A DNA stretch of 64,000 bases. It comes from Flectonema sp. DT1601 (lineage: Eukaryota > Euglenozoa > Diplonemea > Diplonemida > Diplonemidae). Positions within the stretch are counted from its first letter, which is position 1, and each line of letters begins with the position of its first letter. The notes under the pieces are model-generated. The model saw only the letters and a program-made list of their open reading frames with translations, was not told the DNA's origin and made no database searches. The stretch is taken from contig OZ025800.1 of assembly GCA_964019425.1 (NCBI GenBank), positions 569,501 to 633,500 of the forward strand, written 5' to 3'. This document shows positions 22,581 through 32,852 of this stretch, piece by piece. A program made the position numbers and the translations under genes.

Positions 22581-24344
22581 ATTATCAATATCAACTTCCT
22601 TTCCCCTCCCTAAATTTTGTTATTTTGCTAGCGAACCAGTCAAGGATGAAGCATTGAGGTACTAGTGTCTCTCGAACATTAGATTTCCTCGGCTACGCTA
22701 AAAAGTGATCTTCTCAGGGATCAGGTTCGACATAAAGTCGTAGTATTGGGGACTCACAGGTGGTTAACCGTTCCACCCTGTTGTGTCTATCTAACCAGTA
22801 CTCGATGGTATGTCGGGCTCGCTAAATGATACTAACTATGCCGAAACTTTTGCATCCGATTGAATTTTCCCATCCTCTCCCCTTCTTTTGACTGATTGCC
22901 ATTAATACTAACTCTGGTCACTACCACGCGGGACTCGCTTAGGGTTTACCAATGGCTCTGGCCTTGTGCGACAATACTGCACCCGGGTGCCGAAAGAAAC
23001 GTCTTCGTACGTCTGGCGGTGCCATGAGACTCGGACACATCCATAGAATACCGTCTGAGCATGAGTGGAACCTTTTTTATTTTTTTATTATTTATTCCCC
23101 ATAAACATAACTCAGCCCCACTCATTTTGTTGGTATCCCGCGTTCACTGATATTTATATAAGGGGACTGTGTTAAATGGTAAAAGAAATAACCATGTTGA
23201 CGTGATCCCTTGGCTGAGAAGGGCAAACGAGATGAGTAGGACAGGCCTGACACCGCAGTGTCCCCCTTACTTTCTTCGCTGAAGAGGGCTGGGTAAGGGG
23301 AATGGTCCGAAGAAAGATTTTTCAATTTTAGCCCGAAACCAACCATTATTTGTTTGTTGTCCTACGAACTTTTGCATTCGATTGAATTTTCCCGCCCTCT
23401 CCCCTTCTTTTGACTGATAACCATTAATACTAACTATACCGAAACTGCAGAAATGAATACTTTTCTTTACTAATCTCTACTTTTCTTATTCTCACTTTTC
23501 TGTTCTAAAATTAATGATACCAACTATACCGAAGTAGCTGCCTTGCTTTTAATTTTAGTTTTATTTGTTTGATGTCTTTACAATTTAGTATTTATTTATT
23601 TATTTGTGACATCCTCGTTGGTTTTGCTGACACTTAACTTTTAATTCGAAGGTATTGTGTGTATTCTTTTTATATATTTGATTAGTTAACTATTTTATAA
23701 CAACTCAAATTATTAATTTATCATTTTCAGAACAATTTATTTAATGTTTTTATTATCTTATTTCCTAAAATGCATTTTTTTTTTTTTTTAAATGCGCAAA
23801 CTCATAAACAAAACTAAGACAGAATCTCATATGCTAACTTTTAATTCAAAGGTATTGTGTGTATTCTTTTTATATATTTTGATTTAGTGAACTATTTTAT
23901 GACAAAAACTCAAATTCAAACTATTCATTTCAAGCATTAATGTCATACAGAACATAAGAATGTCCTTACGATTTACTGTTCAGGTGATTATTTCTTTTTA
24001 GTTGTGATAACTCCCACTAACTTCTTTGGGCAGTCATTTATCGTAGCTTTCTGTTGGTAGGAGGACACATGGTATAAGATAAAGGTAAATTTCTTTTCTT
24101 TCTTTTCTTTTTCTTCTTTTTTTTCTTTTTATTGTCTTTTATTTTACTCTATCTAGCTTCTTGGGGGGAACATTTACACTCGCAGTGAAAATCAGATAGT
24201 CATCCAAGACGCTATCCAACACCCCAACTCAGATCGCAGATGTATTTACAACATTACCAAGTACCGTGGATAACACCACCCAACGTAACAATTATACCTA
24301 ACAGAGATTTCAGAAAGTCACAGGACTCGGGACTCAACCTCAAA
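22581..24344. other. Spacer with mixed repeat fragments
   Basis: A patchwork of array spacer pieces; for example, the TTCGAAGGTATTGTGTGTATTC block recurs near 17218, 31317 and 37518. A more GC-rich stretch at 22960-23080 has an open frame starting ATGGCTCTGGCC with several Cys, Arg and His residues, which may be a stray gene or transposon fragment. I cannot identify it. No full gene is seen. Confidence 0.45.
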
Positions 24345-24490
24345 TTTGCCATCGCTTCGTTGGTATCCGATGCGACCATATAGGAGACGTGCTGAGTTCT
24401 CGCGGATGAGATCCAGGGCTGAGATCAGTGCGCGCTGTTCGGCATTGTAAATCATGAGTGACGGATGATAGCGCTGTTGCTTCTTGTAGA
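24345..24490 (-). mobile_element. Antisense LINE RNase H fragment
   Basis: The minus strand reads PSLMIYNAEQRALISALDL, matching PSLTIYNAEQLALLSALEL in the RNase H domain of the LINE just downstream. It is an old, diverged fragment in opposite orientation, about 420 bp before ORF1 of the intact element. Confidence 0.75.
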
Positions 24491-24914
24491 CCGAGATAAT
24501 AAACTCATATTCTAACTAGTATAGAATGAAGTCCCTTAGAACGGCGGAGAGCTTTAACGCCTCCTTATTTTTTTCCATTTATTCACAGATTTGTATGAAA
24601 ATGTTCAAGGATATTTTGGTGGGCAAAAAAAGTGCCAATTTTTTTTTTTTTTTTTTTTCATGAACAGCGAAAATTTTTTTTTTTTTTGTTACTGAATGGA
24701 GAAAAAAAATTATCACTATCAGTGAACAGCGAAAAAAAAAAAAATTCTTTTACTGAATAGCGAAAATGGAATTATTGGACCCCCCAATAGCGAAAATCTC
24801 TATATTTTATTTTAGTGCACTTTTTTATAATAAACTCTTATTCTAACTAGTATAAGATTAAGGCTCCTGAAACTACATATTCTGTACTTTATTGATTTCC
24901 AATAATTAACAACT

Positions 24915-26636
24915 ATGACATTGGATCCAGGCCTATTTGGCCTGATGCTGGAGAAGATGGTGGGCATGCTCGGTGAGATGCAGAAGGGTTTGAATGTAAA
25001 GGGGGTTACTAAACGCAACGGGGGAGAGAAGCCATCGGTGGATTTATCGCCGATGAATGAGGAATGGACGAGGGTACGTGGTAAGCGGCCCAAGGTAGTG
25101 AAGCGCAAGCCTGAGCCGGCTCAAGCGCTGAATTCGTTTAGTGGACTGAAGGAGGTCCGATGTGATGGGAAGGCAGCAACTAATTTACCGAATGTGCAAG
25201 AGAAGCGGTGGGACTGCCAACTCCGTGATGATGACTGGTCTGTTCCAATAATTTCGATGTCAGGCGTGTTTAACACGTCGATTACGTGTGGTGTGTCACT
25301 GGGCACGGCCTCTGATGTAGATGCGATGATTAAACTCCGACCGGGAACAAACCTCTCGGTAATTTGCAAGAAAAACCCTGGGGGCGGTAAGAAGATACAG
25401 TTCCCGGCGGTGGTAAACGACGGTGTACTGACACATCGGACCGGTTGGATTGTATCAACCGGGAAACCAGCTACCCTCTTCCGTGGAGACGCTCTGACTG
25501 CCGGTGACAATCGAGTGGTATTGTTCCACCACCACGCGCTCCACTCCAACGACAAGGTACCTTCACCTAATGAGTTGTGCAAGAAGGCTTCTGACTACTA
25601 CACAGCAGTCACGAACATGCCCATCGAGCCGCACCTCTTGTGGCCTGCCAACAAGAAGGAATCAGACCCTCATGTTAAGTCTGTGAACATGAGGGTGCCA
25701 GCAGACGCTGTTGACGCCTTGAGAAGGGCAAGTGGGAGTGGTGGGTACTTCTTATCAGTACCGAATTTCGCAGACACAGCACCGTGCAGGTCGTCAATCC
25801 AGCTCACGGTGGATTTTAAGTTAGCCTCATCGCTAGCCGGTGAACTCCGGTTACCTCTGAGGTTCTACCGCCACTCACGCAAGCTGGGGATTGTGTGTCT
25901 GAAGACCGACGAAGATTACGTGCGATCGAAGCTGGGTGAGAATGCACTGCCGCCTCCACCTGAAGGCCTCAAGTTCTGTTTGAGGAGCCGAGCAATTGAT
26001 GCGATGAGTTCGCTGGAAGTAGTGCAGGTCTGTGCTCACCAAGGGTGGGAGATTAACGTCGTTGCTAGGTACAGGAGCAGAAAGGAGCTTCCTAAGATGA
26101 TTGTAGTGGCCAAGGAGAAACCCAAGAGTAACTTCATCATTCTTCGTGATGACATGATCACAATCAAAGAGGTGGGTCTCGGCAAGCAGAATCCCGATAA
26201 GATGGACCTGGACGAGTTTCCTCACCTCTGTCAACCTAACGCTGCGCCATCTGTTGGAATTGATTTATCACCACCGCCTGTTTCTCAGCAAAATCAGCAA
26301 AATCAGCAATATCTGCAGACGCTACAATCGAACAAACAGCAGCTGCCCCTACCGCCTTCGCAGTACAACTGTCAACAATCCGACATTTCTAAATTGGTAT
26401 CGCAGGTTACTGAACTAACGGCTGCTGTGAAGAGTCTACGGCAGGACCTTGCTGAAGAGAGGGATGCGAATAGATGTCTTCGAAAGGAGATTGAGTCCCT
26501 GAATAACGATAAAGGATCGGGTTCTCAGAGGCTGACGGTCTCAAGTAGGCAACGAGCTAACTCTGTTGCTGCTACTAAGTCTGAAATGGCTGACCGTCTT
26601 GACCGGAATGAGAAACGGGACTACTCGAGGAATTAA
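24915..26636 (+). CDS. LINE ORF1 protein (573 aa)
   Basis: First ORF of the LINE. The N-terminal third is basic (residues about 30-75). Residues about 450-485 are rich in Gln, and residues about 490-545 look like a coiled coil (heptad-like LVSQVTELTAAVKSLRQDL). I see no CCHC knuckle and no clear RRM. By position it should be the RNA-binding, particle-forming ORF1 protein. It ends in a single TAA and is in the same frame as ORF2, with only 24 nt to the first ORF2 residue listed below and no other stop between them. Confidence 0.8.
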   Translation: MTLDPGLFGLMLEKMVGMLGEMQKGLNVKGVTKRNGGEKPSVDLSPMNEEWTRVRGKRPKVVKRKPEPAQALNSFSGLKEVRCDGKAATNLPNVQEKRWDCQLRDDDWSVPIISMSGVFNTSITCGVSLGTASDVDAMIKLRPGTNLSVICKKNPGGGKKIQFPAVVNDGVLTHRTGWIVSTGKPATLFRGDALTAGDNRVVLFHHHALHSNDKVPSPNELCKKASDYYTAVTNMPIEPHLLWPANKKESDPHVKSVNMRVPADAVDALRRASGSGGYFLSVPNFADTAPCRSSIQLTVDFKLASSLAGELRLPLRFYRHSRKLGIVCLKTDEDYVRSKLGENALPPPPEGLKFCLRSRAIDAMSSLEVVQVCAHQGWEINVVARYRSRKELPKMIVVAKEKPKSNFIILRDDMITIKEVGLGKQNPDKMDLDEFPHLCQPNAAPSVGIDLSPPPVSQQNQQNQQYLQTLQSNKQQLPLPPSQYNCQQSDISKLVSQVTELTAAVKSLRQDLAEERDANRCLRKEIESLNNDKGSGSQRLTVSSRQRANSVAATKSEMADRLDRNEKRDYSRN

Positions 26637-26660
26637 CAACCACTTCCAATTGACTCTTTA

Positions 26661-29600
26661 TTGGGAAAGACTCCGTCCTTGGAGTACTATTATTCTGTGA
26701 GTGGGCTTCTGGAACTCTATCGTAGTGGTTTTCCGAGACACCCTGGTCCGATGTCTGATATATCGCCGCTGAGAATACTTAGTTGGAATGCGCTGTCGAT
26801 GGTAAAGCACCATGAATCTCTGGTACGGCTCGTTCAATCGGCTAATCCTGACATCCTCCATATTCAAGAAACTTGGCTCACTGATCTGGTTCTTGATGAA
26901 CAGATTCAACTTCAGGGATACACCTGCTTCCGTAGGGACAGAATCAGATTAAATTTTGATGGCAAGGCAAAACGCGGTGGTGGACTGGCGACTTTCTGCA
27001 GGGACTCCCTTGTGGTCAGGAGATTATCGGATCCAACTGAGCGTAATTCACCGTTTGAGGTGTTAGTTGTCGAGGTAATGACAGACATCGGTCCGATTAC
27101 GTCTTCTAATGTGTATATTCCGCAGAATTTCTTGGTGCCGACCTCTGTTGTCTTCGGTGAAGTAGTATGTGGAGATTTCAATGCTCACCATCGGTCGTGG
27201 TCGAGGGTGGTTCCAACAAGTAGTTCGTCGCGAGGTCTGTCAGTTCTTGATTGGATTAACGGAAATGGACTGCAGATTTGCGATGTTCCGCTGGATACAA
27301 GACCTTGTTCAGAGACTTCACCTGATTTGTTTCTTGTCGACAGCAATATTGAGGTGTTGAATGTACACCAATACAGTGCGTCTGATAGTGGGTCCGACCA
27401 CACGCCAATAGTGGTTGACATCTCGGTATATCCGGGCTGCTCACAAATTACCACTCCCGCTCACCGCCGCTGGTTCTACAACAAGTTCGAGGATGAGCAC
27501 TGGGTCTCATTTCGCGTGCTAACTGAAGCGCGAGCTCATCGTTTGGAGGGGATGTCTAATGTGAACAAGCTTGGATGTGAATTTATTAGTCTAATTGAGG
27601 AGGTGGCTATTGAAACGCTTCCAAACAAATGGTTCAAATCTGATACGAAGCGGAGGAAGAAATTACCTAAGCTGAGACCTGATCTTATTGCGAAAATTGG
27701 TTCTTCAAAAGGAGCGGCCTGGGCCTTCGACAAACTGCGGGAACTCAGGGGCGGTCGGTCTAATTCGAAGGAAGTTCCGGTAGCTGCTGATGATTTACTC
27801 GACCATTTCTTTGGTGATTCAAAATCCTCACCGTTATTAGTTCCTGATTCGAAGCCTGCTGATTATGATGACTCAAGCTGTGGTTCTTTTTCGATTCATG
27901 AGTTATACACGGTACTGAAGTCATTGACTCCCTCCCACGGGTCTGGTTTAGATTCTGTTTCTAATAATATGCTGCTTAACTTGGGTCCCCGTATGCTCCT
28001 ACTATTGCTTAGACTCGCCTCGCTATCTTTCAGGAGGGGTATCTTTCCCTCTTGCATGAAAAAGGCCAAGGTGATAATAATTCCGAAGGGAGGGGATCGT
28101 GACCCGCTTCTTCCGTCTTCTTACAGACCAATCTCTTTGACGTCAATTGTTTCGAAGTGCTTGGAGTCGCTTGTAGGTAATCGATGTGAACATTTGTTGG
28201 AGGGGAAGTTGGACCCTAGGCAGTCTGGTTTTACGCCGGGCAGAAATGTAGAAGAGAACATCTCGCTATTGGTGGATGCGGCTTCCGGTGTGCAGAAACT
28301 CTATGATGGTTATGGAGCGATCATCCTCTTTGATATCTCTGGGGCATTCGATAACGTGGATCATCAAATACTCGTTGATAGATTGGTAGCTGTCCTGCCG
28401 GTTCCGTATGTTAAATGGCTTGCGAATTATCTTTCGGATAGAAATGTGAGTCTGTCTCTGGGATTAGATAATGGATCCAGATCGTGTACAAAGGGGGTCC
28501 CTCAAGGATCTGTGCTTGGTCCTCTCTTATTTCGGATCTTTGTCGACTCCCTGCCAGGTCTAATAAGTGATGCTGATCTCAGTGTTCTGTTTGCTGATGA
28601 TCTTGCCGTGTTTCTGCAACATGAGAAGATAGATGGGATCGAAGCGAAGGGCCTGTCCGTCATCTCTCAGATAGAAGGTTGGATGGTTTCCTCTAAGATG
28701 GAGGTAAACATGAAGAAAACAGAGTACGTTGCCTTTGGTAAGCGCATCTCTGGCTCCGATGTCGAATGGAGTAGGGCACCTCGCTTTTACTTCCCATCGT
28801 CTGTTGAAGAGTTACACATGCCTACAGGCTCTGCCGGTGCTCTCACTGAGAAGCTTTCTCCATCAATAGGGGCAGTTCTGGATCTCGCTGATGCTTTGCT
28901 GCCACTGGAGATTGATGGTTACCCGGTGACGAGACGTTCTGACTTTGTCCGACTGGCCTGTGCTCGTAAGAGCAAAGAGTTCAGGCTGAAAGCAGCGATC
29001 CCGCTGAAACGTGTCAGGAGCGCGAAATACCTAGGAGTTATCATTGATGACTCGCTATGCTTCGACGAACAGGTGGATAAGATTGTGAAAACAATTCGAG
29101 CTGGTTGCGGTTTACTCAAAATGTTCTCTGCCTATGAGGTCAAAACTGATACCCTTCGTCAGCTTGTAGATGGTGCAGTGTTATCTCGAGCGTTCTTTGG
29201 ACTAAAGGCCTTTTCTCCCTTTTTGTCTGATGCTCAGATCAAGCGGATCGAAGCGTGCTTGCGTCATCTAAGGATAAGACTCACTGGTTGCTCGTTCTCG
29301 ACGAAGGATGTGGTGCTCACAGTTGAGTCGCGAATTCCACCGCTGCAACAAACGATATCTAGGCTCCTTGCCCTAGTTCATGAAGATTTGCTAAGGCGAC
29401 AACCTGAATGTCCTTCATGGAGGCTGTTTAACGGTGGTGAGAAGAAGAGACCATGGCAGACTAGAGTTGAAGCCTGTTCCTCGGAATTTTCTCTGTCAGA
29501 GCTTAGGTCCCAGAAAGTTCTGCCACATCAGTACCCTCCGTGGTCGAAGCATCCTCCTTTGGTTGTAAACACGTCCTGCGGTTATGACAAGACTGACACA

Positions 29601-30800
29601 CCTGAGGAGAAGTATACTGTGGCGATGACGACCCTCAATGAACTGCCCCCGTGTGTTGCTGAAGTCTACACTGATGCCTCGGTCTTCCATGACGAGGAGC
29701 GGGGATTATTATGTGGGGGGGCTGCTGTTCTGCTAGTTGCTGGCAAGGTCATTGAGAAGCTCTCCAAGTTCCAACCGTCCCTCACGATTTACAATGCAGA
29801 ACAACTAGCACTATTGTCAGCCCTTGAACTACTAGAGGAGAATCTTCATGTTGTTTCGCATGGCGTGATTCATATTTTCAGTGATTGTCAGTCGGCGCTT
29901 GCCTCCCTGCATAGGGGGCCATCCAGGCAGTCATCATCAACAAATCGTGAGATTTTTGAACGCTCAGTGCTTCTTGATAGGCCGTTGATTTTCCAACATG
30001 TCCCATCTCATTGTGGCATTGCAGGGAATGAACTGGCTGATACACTGGCAAAGAAGGCAGCCTTGCAATCAGTTGACCCTGAACTAACTCCGTATGATTT
30101 CAGGATGGCTCAATGTTGTATTAAGAAACAAGCAAATTGGAAGGCTATGGGTACTGTGGACTCTTCGCATTCATACAGCAAAGCGACTCTAGGATCTGGC
30201 CCTCAGCGTTTCCTTCCCTGTCTCACTAGGGGGCAGGAGGTAGAATTGTCTCGTCTGCGAACCTCTCACCACAGGCTTGTAAAGCTACCGAGGGTCACTG
30301 CGGGCTTTAAATGTTGTCTGTTCTGTGGCTTTCAGGATACCTCAACTGAGCATCTGCTGCTTGAATGCGTTGAGACCAGGGAATTAGTAAAGCAAACCAT
30401 GAGATTTCCGACACCTGATGATGAGCTATCTCTGGATATGTTCTTTCGAACCGAATGGCAGCCTTTCACGTTGTTATTGATCAGCAAGCTTGATAATCAT
30501 CTTAAAGAGTTATCTGACAATCCGTTGTTGTTGAAGTTTCCGCTTCAGGGTATTTTTGTGAGGAAGAAACTAATCACACACATCGAAAGGAAGACAAGTT
30601 TCTCGCTACTGGGTTCTGATGTGAAGAAATATGTTATGGAACTTATTGATAACGCTTATAAAGCTACCGATTTAAATGTTGTTATTGACGACCTTTCTAT
30701 GGTTAATGTGCTGGTCAATCCTAGCTGGTCGGAATCCAAGCTTTCTAAGTTCCTCTCTCGCCTAAGTCGCCTCCTGCGAAGTAATCCCCGAGGTAGATAA
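26661..30800 (+). CDS. LINE ORF2: endonuclease, reverse transcriptase, RNase H (about 1350-1379 aa)
   Basis: The open frame continues from the ORF1 stop. The first ATG is at 26751, directly after a PGP (SGFPRHPGP, then MSDIS). The APE endonuclease shows LRILSWNA, HIQETW, VVCGDFNAH and SDHTPIV with catalytic residues kept. The RT shows YRPISLTS, FDISGAFDNVDH, GVPQGSVLGPLLF and LFADDLAVF (about residue 643 from 26661). RNase H shows VYTDAS (about 1000), YNAEQLALLSAL, FSDCQSAL and HVPSHCGIAGNELAD. A C-x2-C...H-x4-C motif (CLFCGFQDTSTEHLLLEC) follows. All key residues are present, so the element may be active. The start at 26661 is a TTG; 26751 is the likelier AUG if translation reinitiates. Confidence 0.92.
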   Translation: MGKTPSLEYYYSVSGLLELYRSGFPRHPGPMSDISPLRILSWNALSMVKHHESLVRLVQSANPDILHIQETWLTDLVLDEQIQLQGYTCFRRDRIRLNFDGKAKRGGGLATFCRDSLVVRRLSDPTERNSPFEVLVVEVMTDIGPITSSNVYIPQNFLVPTSVVFGEVVCGDFNAHHRSWSRVVPTSSSSRGLSVLDWINGNGLQICDVPLDTRPCSETSPDLFLVDSNIEVLNVHQYSASDSGSDHTPIVVDISVYPGCSQITTPAHRRWFYNKFEDEHWVSFRVLTEARAHRLEGMSNVNKLGCEFISLIEEVAIETLPNKWFKSDTKRRKKLPKLRPDLIAKIGSSKGAAWAFDKLRELRGGRSNSKEVPVAADDLLDHFFGDSKSSPLLVPDSKPADYDDSSCGSFSIHELYTVLKSLTPSHGSGLDSVSNNMLLNLGPRMLLLLLRLASLSFRRGIFPSCMKKAKVIIIPKGGDRDPLLPSSYRPISLTSIVSKCLESLVGNRCEHLLEGKLDPRQSGFTPGRNVEENISLLVDAASGVQKLYDGYGAIILFDISGAFDNVDHQILVDRLVAVLPVPYVKWLANYLSDRNVSLSLGLDNGSRSCTKGVPQGSVLGPLLFRIFVDSLPGLISDADLSVLFADDLAVFLQHEKIDGIEAKGLSVISQIEGWMVSSKMEVNMKKTEYVAFGKRISGSDVEWSRAPRFYFPSSVEELHMPTGSAGALTEKLSPSIGAVLDLADALLPLEIDGYPVTRRSDFVRLACARKSKEFRLKAAIPLKRVRSAKYLGVIIDDSLCFDEQVDKIVKTIRAGCGLLKMFSAYEVKTDTLRQLVDGAVLSRAFFGLKAFSPFLSDAQIKRIEACLRHLRIRLTGCSFSTKDVVLTVESRIPPLQQTISRLLALVHEDLLRRQPECPSWRLFNGGEKKRPWQTRVEACSSEFSLSELRSQKVLPHQYPPWSKHPPLVVNTSCGYDKTDTPEEKYTVAMTTLNELPPCVAEVYTDASVFHDEERGLLCGGAAVLLVAGKVIEKLSKFQPSLTIYNAEQLALLSALELLEENLHVVSHGVIHIFSDCQSALASLHRGPSRQSSSTNREIFERSVLLDRPLIFQHVPSHCGIAGNELADTLAKKAALQSVDPELTPYDFRMAQCCIKKQANWKAMGTVDSSHSYSKATLGSGPQRFLPCLTRGQEVELSRLRTSHHRLVKLPRVTAGFKCCLFCGFQDTSTEHLLLECVETRELVKQTMRFPTPDDELSLDMFFRTEWQPFTLLLISKLDNHLKELSDNPLLLKFPLQGIFVRKKLITHIERKTSFSLLGSDVKKYVMELIDNAYKATDLNVVIDDLSMVNVLVNPSWSESKLSKFLSRLSRLLRSNPRGR

Positions 30801-31127
30801 TGAACGTCTCTTTCCTCTAGTGTAATTTCTTATTTTATTTATTAGTATCATTTCTATTACTTATCATTACTTTATTTCTTATTTTCTGATCTAATGTGGC
30901 GTGTTCTCCCTCTCTTTGGCGAAAATTGGCGTTATCAGCCGTCTCTAACACTGTCTGCTCGCGTGGACGGTGGGTTTAGGTAGTCATTTGTTCCAGGTTA
31001 TTCTACGTCTCTTATCGTCTGTGAGAGTCTCACGGTTGCTGGTAGCGATATAACTGTTACTCTGTGAGCTTTTCCTGGCTTTTGGCTTCCTAGGCTTCGT
31101 AAATAAATAAATAAATAAATAAATAAA

Positions 31128-31443
31128 TTCTATTCCCCTTTGATGTTAGGAAACTGCAGAAATGAATACTTTTCTTTTACTAATCTCTACTTTTCTTATT
31201 CTCACTTTTCTGTTCTAAAATTAATGATACTAACTTTGTTTGATGTCTTTACAATTTATTATTTATTTATTTATTTGTGACATCCTCGTTGGTTTTGCTG
31301 ACACTTAACTTTTAATTCGAAGGTATTGTGTGTATTCTTTTTATATATTTGATTTAGTTAACTATTTTATAATAACTCAAATTATTAATATATCATTTCA
31401 GAACAATTTATTTAATGTTTTTATTATCTTATTTCCTAAAATA

Positions 31444-31479
<36 letters not shown>

Positions 31480-32562
31480 GCGCAAACTCATAAACTAAAC
31501 TACCAGGTCCTGACTGTCATCTTACCTGATCCTTTTGGTTTCATTTCTTGCTGAGTGATATGGCTATGTGCTGCCCAATTTTTTTGTGGTACATTTCTAA
31601 AGCTTTTCGGTAAGCCCACAGTACAATTATAATGCTTTGGACAACTGGGGATGAACGATCCTCGGTACTGTTCCGGGGTTTTCTATTTTCTTTCGTGGAG
31701 TGTGGGCATATGGCACATATGGTTGAATTATTTATCCAAGTTCCCCCCACTCCCAGATCATTTCTCTTTTATTTTCTTTAGTTGTTTACAACCTGTTAAA
31801 GAATACTCATATCGATACTAAAATATGTGGTTTTAATGTCCTCAACAAGATTAACATTGCATAAGAGCGATGGGGTTTCCAGAGTTCTTTTGGATTGAAT
31901 GGCAGCGTTTTACTACTTTTTTGGTTGATAAGCTCGACTCTTTCAGACATCCTAAACTAGTATTCGATGACTGGGTCGCAATCACTATCAAACTAACGTC
32001 AGTGAATGTTATATTTATCTTGGAATGATAACAACTTCGACATAGAATTTACTGATGAAGGCCTAAAAAGGAAAATTAAGGACTTGAATCACTGCCTAAC
32101 TTGCTAAACTCAGCAGAACAATATTATTATATGTTTTCACTTTATCTCATTTTTTCTCAAATGCATTTTCAGTAAAATCTTACGATTGATTTTATATTTT
32201 ATGGAAAACTTGTTTCCAAAGATGTCGCTTCCATAATCACGGTAAGCAAAGATGAAAGTCGCCACCGTTCCTTTTCATGTTAATATATAGTAAGTGAAAA
32301 AGCTTTACTCCGTCGTGTTATATTATTCCCTATAGACAATAATGTTTCTGGGGTCTCTTGTCTTGTCTTTACTAATATTACTAATCGGTTCAGTCTTAAT
32401 ATGTGTGCTGTGAATCAATTGTCATTTTATTATGCCTTTTGCGAAACATTCATTGTTTGTTAACATCAATTTAATCTTAATGACACAGTTGGAATGTCCT
32501 CCGAATTGGATGGGCGTTTTTCACTAAAATAAATTTTGATTATCGAATGTTGAGTGTTTTGT
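31128..32562. repeat. Spacer duplicated from about 6785-7950, with LINE debris
   Basis: 31785-32562 repeats the block at 6785-7950, including the LINE ORF2 relic (GAATGGCAGCGTTTTACTAC, near 31905) but without the ~290-nt extra piece and without the perfect hairpin. 31128-31784 repeats pieces also seen near 19261 and 23440-23780, with a T run at 31448-31475. Confidence 0.65.
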
Positions 32563-32852
32563 TCAGCTAACTATCTGTTTCATCAATTCATTTATTTTAT
32601 TTGTGGTGGTCTCGCTGATATAGCTGTTGACTGTTTCATTTTCTGATATTGACCTAGGAGACCTATTGCGGTTAGCGGTACGGCCTGATGCAAGAGAAGA
32701 GATCTCCCCTGTCTTTTCCATGCACATCCACCGTGGGAAAATCATAAGCAGATAAATCCTTTCTAACTCACTTTCTGCTGCAGTATTTGGGTCTAGCAAC
32801 CCACCCAACTGATACTCGGTGATTCCTACTAACTAACTCTCTTGCAATTGTG

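Larger units (their letters stand above)
24840..31127 (+). mobile_element. Full-length-looking non-LTR retrotransposon (LINE) with EN, RT and RNase H
   Basis: Two long ORFs, a 3' UTR of about 300 nt and a (TAAA)n tail at about 31098-31127. The domain order (APE endonuclease, reverse transcriptase, RNase H, C-terminal C2HC) fits the I/ingi-type LINEs; clade assignment needs a tree. The 5' end is uncertain: pieces beginning AGTATAAGATTAAGGCT recur near 34219 and, more diverged, near 6546, so the element probably starts near 24840. I found no target-site duplication. The open ORFs suggest a recent insertion. It splits the array between copies 4 and 5. Confidence 0.85.

Noticed and set aside
26634-26636. 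TAA between LINE ORFs as a sense codon (variant genetic code)
   Set aside because: TAA ends many host genes here at positions that agree with family lengths (for example HSBP1 and IYD), so the code looks standard.
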